Assembly: GCA_900541475.1 (NCBI GenBank)
Contig: UQJV01000005.1
Span: forward strand, 1 to 64,000
From: an uncultured Collinsella sp.
Lineage (GTDB): Bacteria > Actinomycetota > Coriobacteriia > Coriobacteriales > Coriobacteriaceae
Reading direction: 5' to 3'
DNA: 64,000 nt
Of this stretch, positions 54,863 to 61,976 are shown piece after piece; position 1 is the first letter of the stretch; every line of letters begins with the position of its first letter. The position numbers and the translations under genes were made by a program. A model generated the notes under the pieces. That model was not told the origin of the DNA and made no database searches. It saw only the letters and a list, made by a program, of their open reading frames with translations.

Positions 54863-55764
54863 CGGGCCTCCTCCCCGTTGCGCCAAAACGCCAGCTCCTC
54901 GCGGTTGGCGGCACTCAAATACACATGTTGCTTGTCGATGGCCTCGATCACGTGCTGCACCATCTGCCCGTCGCGGCACATGACGGCCAGGCGCAGACAG
55001 AGCATCCAAACATCCTGCTCCTGCGGCGCGTCGACCACCAGCTGGTCGGTCACGGCCTGTGCCTCGTCGATCTGGCCGGCATCGGCCAGCGCGGTGGCAT
55101 ATCGAACGCGCAGCTCAAAACCGTCCTCGCGCTCGCAGCGACGCGCGAGCAGGCACGCATATTGCTGGCGCTGAATCTGCGCCACGCGGCCCTCGGCCAA
55201 GCCAGAGTCGAGGTATTCGCCCAAAAATTCACAATACGCATTGAGGTTTTGCGCGCTGGGATCGGTCTTAAAGGCGCGCTCCAGTTGCTGCAGCTTAAGG
55301 TCGGACTCCTTGGAGATCTGCGCCACGGCCGTCGCGGCATAGTGCGCCACCTCAACATCGTCGTTGAGCTTTGCGGCCTGCAGCTGCGCCAAATACGCAT
55401 CGGGATCCTCGGTGAGCATGGAGAGCATGAGGCGGCGTCGGTCGGCCGGGTCGTTGACGATGAGCGCTTCCTCGAGCGGGATCACGCCCGCATCGGCTTC
55501 ACGGTCATGAACCAAGATGCTGCGATGCAACCCGTCGTTAATACGCAGGGACTCCAACGTGGCGTCCTTGAGGTCCACGCCAAACACGGCGCTGCGCGCG
55601 ATAAGCAGCACCACCAGCAACGGACCCCACAACGGCACGAGCACCATCACGGCCAGCATATGCCCACGCACCGGCAGCAGGCCCAACTTCATAAGCGTCC
55701 ACAGCACCAGGCAAACCAGCGCATGAATCAGCAGCAAGACGGCAGCAACGACAAGCGAGATCAA
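54859..55764 (-). CDS. pelE: PelE, membrane/TPR protein of the Pel complex
   Basis: 301 residues. Two N-terminal membrane helices (about 3-28 and 33-58) followed by an all-helical TPR-like region (~100-290), the PelE architecture. Brings PelD-PelF-PelG together. Start appears to be TTG overlapping the pelD TGA; a GAGGGGG is upstream. Sequence similarity is low, so assignment rests on position and architecture. Confidence 0.8.
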   Translation of the reverse strand: MISLVVAAVLLLIHALVCLVLWTLMKLGLLPVRGHMLAVMVLVPLWGPLLVVLLIARSAVFGVDLKDATLESLRINDGLHRSILVHDREADAGVIPLEEALIVNDPADRRRLMLSMLTEDPDAYLAQLQAAKLNDDVEVAHYAATAVAQISKESDLKLQQLERAFKTDPSAQNLNAYCEFLGEYLDSGLAEGRVAQIQRQQYACLLARRCEREDGFELRVRYATALADAGQIDEAQAVTDQLVVDAPQEQDVWMLCLRLAVMCRDGQMVQHVIEAIDKQHVYLSAANREELAFWRNGEEAR

Positions 55765-57899
55765 ACGACATCCCCCTCGCCGTCACCGGCGTCAGCGATG
55801 TGCTGCAACAGCGCCACGATGTCCTCGCCGTCGACGGGCTCCACCACAATCTGCTTGGCGCTCAGGCGCTCGCGAATAATGGGCAGATCGCACGCCTTTG
55901 CCTGGCGCATAAGCAGGTAGAGCACGTCGCCGTCGACCAAACCCGCCGCATCGCTCTCGCGGATCGCCGAACCAATCGCGCCCACCAGCTCGCCGATAGG
56001 CTCCATACCCGGCACCACGCGCAGGAGCAAAAAGCTTCCCATCTTTTTGTCTGCCAGCGCCTGCTCGGCCGCGAGCTCTTGGCCAAAGGCCGCCTGCTTG
56101 AGCACGCACGTACCGGCAATGCAGCGCTTATCCTGCGCCACGGCCTCATAGTCAAAGGCACGCCCCAGCGCGCTTTCGACCAGGCCGCACAGGATGCGGA
56201 ACAGGTTTTGGTAATAGAGCGTCATTTGGTTTTCGGCCGCGTGGCGCACAAAGATCAGCACGGCGGGTGCCCCGTCGCGCTCAATCGTGTATCCAAACAT
56301 GGGAAGCCCCGACGTCAGTTCGCGGTTCACCCACAGGTTCGAACGACCGCCGCCGCCCAAAAGAGGCGCAAGCTGCTCAAGCGCAAGCGAGCGCGGGGCG
56401 TATTCGGCAACCACGGGGCTCGCAGCCACCAGACGTGCAAACCCTCCGCCTGAAACATAGTAGATCGTCACCGAATCGTTTTCGAGAATCTCACTCATGA
56501 GCTCGCAGCACTTGCGGTAGATATCGCGCGGGTTGAGCACGTCGAGCTCTTGCGTCACGGCGAAAATCTTACCAAAGCTATCATGACGCCCCACAATCTG
56601 GCGCTTGTATGTGCGCTTGTCCTCGATGGCATCGTGATAGAGCTGCGTGAGGAACGTATTGCGATTACGCACGAGCTCGTTTTGGTCGCGCTCCACCTTA
56701 ATGGCCTCACTGTTGCGCAGCTGCACATAGCCGCACACGGCACCCACCACAAAGTACGCAATAAACGGCAGCCAGTTGGACGGCTCGTAGAACAGGCCCT
56801 GGAAGGTATAGCCATACTGGGTAAAGAAGCTCACGGCCAAGCCCACCGATGCCAACAGCGCCGAAACCAGGCCAAAGTCCAGGCCATACAGCGTGCCGAT
56901 GAGCACGACGTAGAGCAGGCGATAATCGAGCACGTTGAGCTGCACCGATTGGGAGAACAGATGATCCAGAACCTCGAACAGAATCCAGGCAACGCCCGTC
57001 TCCAAGCATTTAATAGGCAGCGTGTGCATCTGGATGCGGTCGATGACGGCGCGCAAGGGGTTGACCTTCCCTGCGCGGCCAGCATCCCATCGAGCCTGAA
57101 TGGTCGAAAGATCGCGCAGTAGGTCGTAACGCTGAAACCAGCCATAACGCACGCGAACGATATCGCTGACAGGCAGGGCATAGCCGGCAGAATCGCCATA
57201 GGCAACTGAGAGCTCTGGGAACAGCGCCTTGAGGGCCTCGCCCACCTCACCTGAGGTGTGATGGAAGGTATCGGCAACGTCGAGCGTCTCAAAGGAGGCA
57301 TCCCAGCTGTCAAAGATGCGGCGCACCAGCACTGCGAGCTCCTCGGCACACAGTAGCGGAAACGCCGCATCCTCCGAGCCCTGCAAAGCGACCGACCCGG
57401 TTGAACACGCGTCGAACAGCGGCGCAAAAAACGGATCCTCCAGAACGGTAGAGGCGGTATACAGGAAGGGCACGCGCAGAATCTTTGCCTGAACGCCTTC
57501 GCGCACAGCGTAGTGGCGGCACAGGTCGTTGGCCGCGCGGGCGATAATTCCCTTGCCCGTTCGCCCCGCGGCATCGGCAGCGCCCTCGGCACCCGCGGGC
57601 CCCGCTACATACAGCAGCTGGACACGGCGACCCATGCACGCACGAAAGACCGAGCGCAACAGCTCGATATCGCCCATGGTATCGGTATGCGGGGTAAGGT
57701 AATTAGACAGGTAGACCACACGGTCGAACTCATAGGCCTGATCCAGGTGTTGCAGAAGTTCTTTCCATGAGGCATGGGGCGACGACTCGTCGCGATGCGC
57801 ATCCGCAGCGGCTACGACCTTAACGTGGTCCCCGGGGAACGCCTTGGTGCAGAAGTCATCGTCAACATACGCGGTGTTGCCAACAACCAGCACTTCCAT
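55761..57899 (-). CDS. pelD: PelD, c-di-GMP receptor (SDR-TM-GAF-degenerate GGDEF)
   Basis: 712 residues. N-terminal SDR/NAD-binding-like domain (1-290, VLVVGNTAYVDDDF), about four membrane helices (300-395), coiled coil, GAF (~440-600), then a GGDEF-like domain where RESD (647-650) sits five residues before DGDVL (656-660), in place of GGDEF. So an RxxD I-site without cyclase activity: a c-di-GMP sensor. The SDR-fused form is the Gram-positive type. GGGGAGGGG before ATG 57899. First gene of the operon; no cyclase is in the window. Confidence 0.9.
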   Translation of the reverse strand: MEVLVVGNTAYVDDDFCTKAFPGDHVKVVAAADAHRDESSPHASWKELLQHLDQAYEFDRVVYLSNYLTPHTDTMGDIELLRSVFRACMGRRVQLLYVAGPAGAEGAADAAGRTGKGIIARAANDLCRHYAVREGVQAKILRVPFLYTASTVLEDPFFAPLFDACSTGSVALQGSEDAAFPLLCAEELAVLVRRIFDSWDASFETLDVADTFHHTSGEVGEALKALFPELSVAYGDSAGYALPVSDIVRVRYGWFQRYDLLRDLSTIQARWDAGRAGKVNPLRAVIDRIQMHTLPIKCLETGVAWILFEVLDHLFSQSVQLNVLDYRLLYVVLIGTLYGLDFGLVSALLASVGLAVSFFTQYGYTFQGLFYEPSNWLPFIAYFVVGAVCGYVQLRNSEAIKVERDQNELVRNRNTFLTQLYHDAIEDKRTYKRQIVGRHDSFGKIFAVTQELDVLNPRDIYRKCCELMSEILENDSVTIYYVSGGGFARLVAASPVVAEYAPRSLALEQLAPLLGGGGRSNLWVNRELTSGLPMFGYTIERDGAPAVLIFVRHAAENQMTLYYQNLFRILCGLVESALGRAFDYEAVAQDKRCIAGTCVLKQAAFGQELAAEQALADKKMGSFLLLRVVPGMEPIGELVGAIGSAIRESDAAGLVDGDVLYLLMRQAKACDLPIIRERLSAKQIVVEPVDGEDIVALLQHIADAGDGEGDVV

Positions 57900-58049
57900 A
57901 GCGCACCCCTCCCCTAAAATCCACTTTTGCGATAGTCAAACATGCGTATTGTACGCTGCCAACGCGAGCCAGATGCAGTTTTAAGACTGTATTAAGAACT
58001 TATTTAGAGGATGTGTAGACATCGAAAGTGCCAAATGAGCGCCCAATCC

Positions 58050-58172
58050 GGAAGTATGCGGCAAATTCTTGACATGCCAACCACACTAGATAGCGGCAAC
58101 GCTTCTACCTGCTGCTTCTTTACTTGAAAAAGGCGGTGTGCTCGAGGGTTCCGGAATTTGCCGCATACTCCC
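58050..58172. repeat. ~123-bp inverted-repeat element, copy 1
   Basis: GGAAGTATGCGGCAAATTC at the left end is matched inverted by GAATTTGCCGCATACTCCC at the right end. A diverged second copy starts 136 bp downstream in the same orientation. Lies in the 57900-58509 spacer upstream of pelD, which holds no gene I can support. Confidence 0.75.
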
Positions 58173-58185
58173 ATCGGGCGATTCC

Positions 58186-58309
58186 GGAAGTGCGGTGAAA
58201 AACCAGGATCGGTCGACTAGACCTCTGTTTTAGACTTACGCGACCCGCGGTTTTGTTGCAAAAAATCTGATTGTGCTCGGAGGTTTCCGATTTTTCCCCG
58301 CACTATCGA
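58186..58309. repeat. ~123-bp inverted-repeat element, copy 2
   Basis: Begins GGAAGTGCGGTGAAAAACC and ends CCGATTTTTCCCCGCACTAT, imperfect inverses. Its right end GTGCTCGGAGGTTTCCGATT parallels GTGCTCGAGGGTTCCGGAAT in copy 1, showing common origin. Confidence 0.7.
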
Positions 58310-58385
58310 AATGATGACTTCGCATCGAGGGCCCTATCAACAATGGCGGCATTCGCGACAACATCCAGTTGTCGCGGAAACGTCA

Positions 58386-58426
58386 AAGGGCCGTTGCCGG
58401 AAACCGAACAACGACCCTTCTTTTTC
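58386..58426 (+). terminator. Rightward intrinsic terminator with no known gene
   Basis: AAGGG-C-CGTTG pairs with CAACG-A-CCCTT (one mismatch, 12-nt loop) followed by CTTCTTTTTC on the plus strand. A second clean hairpin (CGCGACAAC/GTTGTCGCG, 58354-58376) lies just before it. No rightward gene precedes it, so a small rightward RNA is possible. Confidence 0.55.
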
Positions 58427-58452
58427 ATCACTTCACATAGAGCGAGCAAAAC

Positions 58453-58490
58453 ATGCAGCTCCTGCACCAAATAGAGCGCAGGAGCCGCAT
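58453..58490 (-). terminator. Intrinsic terminator of the DCD-membrane gene
   Basis: ATGCAGCTCCTGC pairs with GCAGGAGCCGCAT (12 of 13), leftward followed by GTTTTGC, 20 nt past the stop. Confidence 0.8.
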
Positions 58491-58509
58491 GGCAAAAATA
58501 CGCAAGTTG

Positions 58510-59319
58510 TTATATCAGAACGGTCAGAACAGCAGCACCAATAAACGCAACAACGGCGATTCTCAGCGCTACAGTCAAGGCAGACTCCCTCTTACTGCCA
58601 TGCCCCACCACCAGCTCAATCAGAGCAACCAAAGACGAGAAGCAACCAACAACACTCAAGTTAACGGCGAGAACGCCAGGCACACTAACCTGTGCACCGA
58701 TAACCCCAGCATTGACGTTAACAAGTGTGAAAATTGCAGCGAAAATCGCCATAAGCCCCAAAACGCTATCCTTTATGCGCTTCTCAGTTGCCTCAAGCTC
58801 TTTGCGATTTGAAGATTCGAATGCCTTAATGTCCTTATCAAACTTTCCCTGATAGGAACCCATTCCTTTGTAGCTAAGTTCATCGGTAAAAGCGCCTTCA
58901 TAGGGATGGGCAACGTCGTCGCACACCTGTTCAAACACAACCTGAGCAATGCCTTTGCTGCAATCAAGTTCAATCGCATTAGCGCTCACATTGGAAACGC
59001 GGAAATACAGAAGCGTCTTGTGTCCCGGAAAATACAGCGGGGCATCAAGCGTCAAGCCCTGACGAATGCGAGAGTTACGGAGCAGCACGCGAGCAGCCAA
59101 ATCCGTTGGAAGCTTAACGCACTCACACGTTTCTACAAATACTGAATCTCCAGGATTAAGGACCACCTTAAACGAAGAACCCTGTTGGCTGCAGAAATCT
59201 TTTGTTGTAAGGTCAAGCGAAACGGGGCCAACGGCGCTCGGCTCAATTGGCCTACCATCAGTCCTAAATAATACGCCCTCTTTGATGAGCGCATTAATTT
59301 GAGTATCGCTCAAAAGCAT
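58510..59319 (-). CDS. dCTP deaminase/dUTPase-like domain fused to a C-terminal membrane domain
   Basis: 269 residues. Residues 1-160 match a Dcd/dUTPase fold: MLLSDTQINALIKEG start, VSLDLTT, LLRNSRIRQGLTLDAP (where Dcd has GRSSLAR-G) and the lid YKGMGSYQGK. The usual catalytic Glu (TLEL) appears replaced by LLYFRVSN. A charged helix (160-184) leads to three membrane helices (about 185-207, 212-238, 248-269). Nucleotide binding anchored to the membrane is the natural inference. Neighbouring Abi genes suggest defence. No close relative recognised with known function. Confidence 0.7.
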   Translation of the reverse strand: MLLSDTQINALIKEGVLFRTDGRPIEPSAVGPVSLDLTTKDFCSQQGSSFKVVLNPGDSVFVETCECVKLPTDLAARVLLRNSRIRQGLTLDAPLYFPGHKTLLYFRVSNVSANAIELDCSKGIAQVVFEQVCDDVAHPYEGAFTDELSYKGMGSYQGKFDKDIKAFESSNRKELEATEKRIKDSVLGLMAIFAAIFTLVNVNAGVIGAQVSVPGVLAVNLSVVGCFSSLVALIELVVGHGSKRESALTVALRIAVVAFIGAAVLTVLI

Positions 59320-59523
59320 ATGGGCCTCCCATCACTCTAGATGAACGAGTATAGCACTCAGGCATGTCAGACAATTAGAGCTGACAAGTGTAGTAAAAGG
59401 CAGCAGCAATACATCCCGTATTATATTTAGTGTGATCGCGGGTCGTGTCCGCTATGCGGTTGTCAATTTGCGAAAGAAATTATGCGTTACCTTTGCCAGG
59501 CCGAATCTTACATCCAAACAAAA

Positions 59524-59742
59524 AAGAGGGCCGACGCATCAACCCTCTTCAGGTGTCGCCCGAAGGCTTCCACCGCAATTATCTTTATTCTAGTTGATAT
59601 CCTTAGCTTGTCTACAGGCGCGTCTTTCAGCGGAGACCTCCAAGTCGAGACGCCATAAAAATAGGGGATGCCCTCCTTAGGGAAGGAACCCCCTTACAAA
59701 ACTTTGGCCTTAACAAGCAGGCTTCTGTTTTTCATTGTGTGA
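59524..59742 (-). ncRNA. Candidate structured RNA, class unidentified
   Basis: Leftward RNA of ~220 nt. Hairpins in order: GGGGG..CCCC with inner CCTTCCC/AAGGAGGG (59661-59697), GGCGTCT..AGACGC with inner GGAGGTCTCC (59613-59654), GGTG..CACC around a GCC-TTCG-GGC tetraloop hairpin (59552-59574), then a terminator GAGGG/CCCTC (59524-59549) followed by TTTTTTG. A TTCGAG-17-CATAGT promoter-like pair ends near 59750. No coding frame fits. It sits between the Abi_2 gene and the DCD-membrane gene, same strand. Confidence 0.6.
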
Positions 59743-59770
59743 CTATGCTAGCTCAAGCATTACTCTCGAA

Positions 59771-59798
59771 CCGCCACAAATTAGCCGCCACAAATTCG
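59771..59798. repeat. 14-bp tandem duplication
   Basis: CCGCCACAAATTAG followed by CCGCCACAAATTCG, two near-identical units head to tail in the non-coding spacer 59750-59997, where I see no gene. Confidence 0.7.
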
Positions 59799-59997
59799 CC
59801 GTTACTCACTAGATGCGGGGAAACCATGCATCTATTACCTTTGCAAGAAATTCAAATCCCGTTGACACTTGAAGATTACCGCAATAGTAATCTACATGCT
59901 TGTTCATTCTCTCAACAAAAAGTGCCAAGCTATCCGCCCGATGTTCGGAAACGCCCCTTGAAGCCAACTTCCTGTGCGCATACAGTGTCGTAACGAT

Positions 59998-60774
59998 TTA
60001 CTGCATGCGATCGTTGGACATCTTTGCCCTGCGTTGGCCGGGACCGATGCTGGAAATAGTTGAAAGCTCTTGCATTACGTCGTGCCTTGGCTCATAAATG
60101 GGCTTTCCGGCACTCAGATTATTTAAGATGCAGTTGTTGTGCGCACATGCATTTCTTAACGACTTGACCGCCTGAAAAATATAAAACTCGTTAAGCATCT
60201 CGCGGTCATTGAACCTTTTGGCACAGAATTTGTAAAAATAGAGAAATGAGCCAAAGGAGACGACTTCAATAAACGCCCACGCAGGGAAGCCGAAATCATC
60301 GTATTTGGCAATCAAACCGCCAGTATAGGGACTGTTCTTGCATCTGAGAATCTCGTCTTTGAGCGAATTGCATGGCGTTCCATCCGACTTCGTGCCATCG
60401 TAGGAGGAAATGTAGTCCGAGACGACTGCATAGCCGTCCTCCCCCTCTGTCTCGATACGCTTCAAGAGTTTGACCTTTGCAAAATGCTCCACATCAAGCG
60501 TAAGCGGCAGCATTTCATAACGAAGGAGCATGTCGACAATCGACAAATCGACCAGCATCTTGAAATCTAGATTTGCATACTCTCCCTTGCGGGTTCCTTC
60601 TTCGACTTTAGGAAACCCAAGTCGATAAGCGCGCAGACGAAAATAGTTGCTGTTCTCCTCCAAATAAGCTCTGGCATCGTCCTCACACATCAACGAGAAG
60701 TGGACACCTCTCGATTTGAGATGGTCAATCTGCTCAGACGCCGTAAGCCACGGCTTTCTATTAGCGTCGGTCAT
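59998..60774 (-). CDS. Abi_2 (AbiD/AbiF-like) abortive infection protein
   Basis: 258 residues from ATG 60774 (GGAG upstream). The Abi_2 layout: KPWLTASEQIDHLKSRGV at the start, FRLRAYRLGF, and a HEPN-type active site SLRNACAHNN (Arg207-x4-His212), implying metal-independent RNase activity. Family members stop phage by cutting host or phage RNA. A structured RNA candidate lies 250 nt downstream and a transposase scrap upstream. AT-richer than the core region. Confidence 0.85.
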   Translation of the reverse strand: MTDANRKPWLTASEQIDHLKSRGVHFSLMCEDDARAYLEENSNYFRLRAYRLGFPKVEEGTRKGEYANLDFKMLVDLSIVDMLLRYEMLPLTLDVEHFAKVKLLKRIETEGEDGYAVVSDYISSYDGTKSDGTPCNSLKDEILRCKNSPYTGGLIAKYDDFGFPAWAFIEVVSFGSFLYFYKFCAKRFNDREMLNEFYIFQAVKSLRNACAHNNCILNNLSAGKPIYEPRHDVMQELSTISSIGPGQRRAKMSNDRMQ

Positions 60775-60834
60775 CAGATCTCCGTTCGCGATGATTGGCT
60801 CGAGATTCAATGTTAGCGCGTTTAGCTGGGAAAA

Positions 60835-60957
60835 TCACCTCGAGTTCACTGGCCACCAATCGCGCCTGCGGTAGCGCTCGATGGCGGCCGCCTGGAAGGT
60901 CGAGCCGCATATTTTCGGCACGCTGAGCTCGGCCTCGCGGAACCCGATGACAAACCT
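60835..60957 (-). pseudogene. IS256-family transposase fragment
   Basis: A 40-codon frame reads REAELSVPKICGS then FQAAAIERYRRR, closely matching the ELKVPKLRG..F..AIIERYRRR segment of IS256/Mutator transposases, and then stops. Nothing else of the transposase remains, and its GC content is higher than the flanks. A decay scar just upstream of the Abi_2 gene. Confidence 0.6.
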
Positions 60958-61047
60958 TCTCGTATAGTCGCTACTACGGTAATTAAGGCAACAAATTAAA
61001 GGTTATATACAAAATATCAAGTCATATACCCGCGAAACGCATAACCC

Positions 61048-61611
61048 CTATTCGTGGTCGCGCAGGATCTCCGTGATGCTCCTAAGCGATTTATCCATCT
61101 GAGAGATTGACCGGAAAGCTCGCTTCGCATCTCTATCTATCTGCTTCTCTTGTGAGAGTGTAATTTGGCTTTTATAGGACCCTATTTCCACAGGACAAAC
61201 CACGGTTTCGGAACGGCCACCCCACTTAACCGAATAGGTCACAGTTACTTCATAGACCTCATCACCCCATAGCGGAATAATATCTCGCATTTCACCCAAG
61301 AGAATATCGCGCTCCCGATGAGGAGGCAGGATTGCATAGCCCTGCGAAAAGACACGATCAGCAGCCTCAAAAATAAACGACTCATCACTTGGAAACAAGG
61401 TTTTATTCAAGCGAAAGCTCACGTTATACGCCGCAGCTTCCCCGTTATTTCTCATTACGAGCCTAAGGGCCGAAGACGAATTTTGATCAGGCTCAACGAA
61501 CAGCATTAAATCTGGACTGGTTTGGATACTAAGCGTCCGTACCGCAGCCCATGCCGCAGTAACAGTTGCAATCGTCGCCATCACATTAATCCAAGTCGAA
61601 ATATCTTCCAT
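61048..61611 (-). CDS. Membrane-anchored protein of unknown function
   Basis: 187 residues. One N-terminal membrane helix (~7-30, INVMATIATVTAAWAAVRTL) with few charges, then a beta-rich domain resembling an Ig-like fold (LVMRNNGEAAAYNVSFRL, VYEVTVTYSVKWGG), and a charged C-terminal helix. Not recognised. Proteins of this type (membrane helix + beta sandwich) often accompany phage-defence genes. Start has weak ribosome-site support. Confidence 0.65.
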   Translation of the reverse strand: MEDISTWINVMATIATVTAAWAAVRTLSIQTSPDLMLFVEPDQNSSSALRLVMRNNGEAAAYNVSFRLNKTLFPSDESFIFEAADRVFSQGYAILPPHRERDILLGEMRDIIPLWGDEVYEVTVTYSVKWGGRSETVVCPVEIGSYKSQITLSQEKQIDRDAKRAFRSISQMDKSLRSITEILRDHE

Positions 61612-61659
61612 GTGGACACGCTCATTCCCAAAAGAAAAATCGAAGTGTTTGTCGCAGCT

Positions 61660-61830
61660 TCAAAAGCATAAGAAGTACGTTTCCCTCTCAAACGCTCTAA
61701 TCTCGCCATTTTCCTTACCAAGATAGCCAAACATAACTTCAAATGCCGAATCGCTCCCCGCCGAAACAAGGCGAACACCAAAGACGCAAGAAGGCACGCT
61801 CTCGCGCCCAGTTTGAATTCGGCAAACCAA
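61660..61830 (-). CDS. Possible small ORF of 56 residues
   Basis: A TTG-started frame (VCRIQTGRESVPSCVFGVRL..., ending TYFLCF) in the 61612-61976 spacer. Codon choice looks protein-like but no ribosome site or family was recognised; it could be a gene remnant. The rest of this spacer shows nothing I can support. Confidence 0.25.
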   Translation of the reverse strand: MVCRIQTGRESVPSCVFGVRLVSAGSDSAFEVMFGYLGKENGEIRAFERETYFLCF

Positions 61831-61976
61831 TTAAAAGATTAATCTATCGCGCGAACAGCGCTGCTCGAGTCGAGGTCAGTGACTGGTCGCGCTAAATAAT
61901 GGGTGCAGGGGCACTGACAATTGGCTTTAAACGGGAGGCTATGTCTTAGCTTTAGGCGGCCACAAACGTCCGAACG

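Noticed and set aside
58271..58812. Overlapping short rightward frames (67-119 residues)
   Set aside because: Partly antisense to the DCD-membrane gene and inside the repeat element; compositions not protein-like.
59739..59993. 84-residue rightward open frame beside the Abi_2 gene
   Set aside because: No ribosome site, no family features, and it contains the 14-bp tandem duplication.
59340..59998. CRISPR array or tracrRNA
   Set aside because: Only one 14-bp duplication exists; no repeat-spacer pattern and no cas gene in the window.
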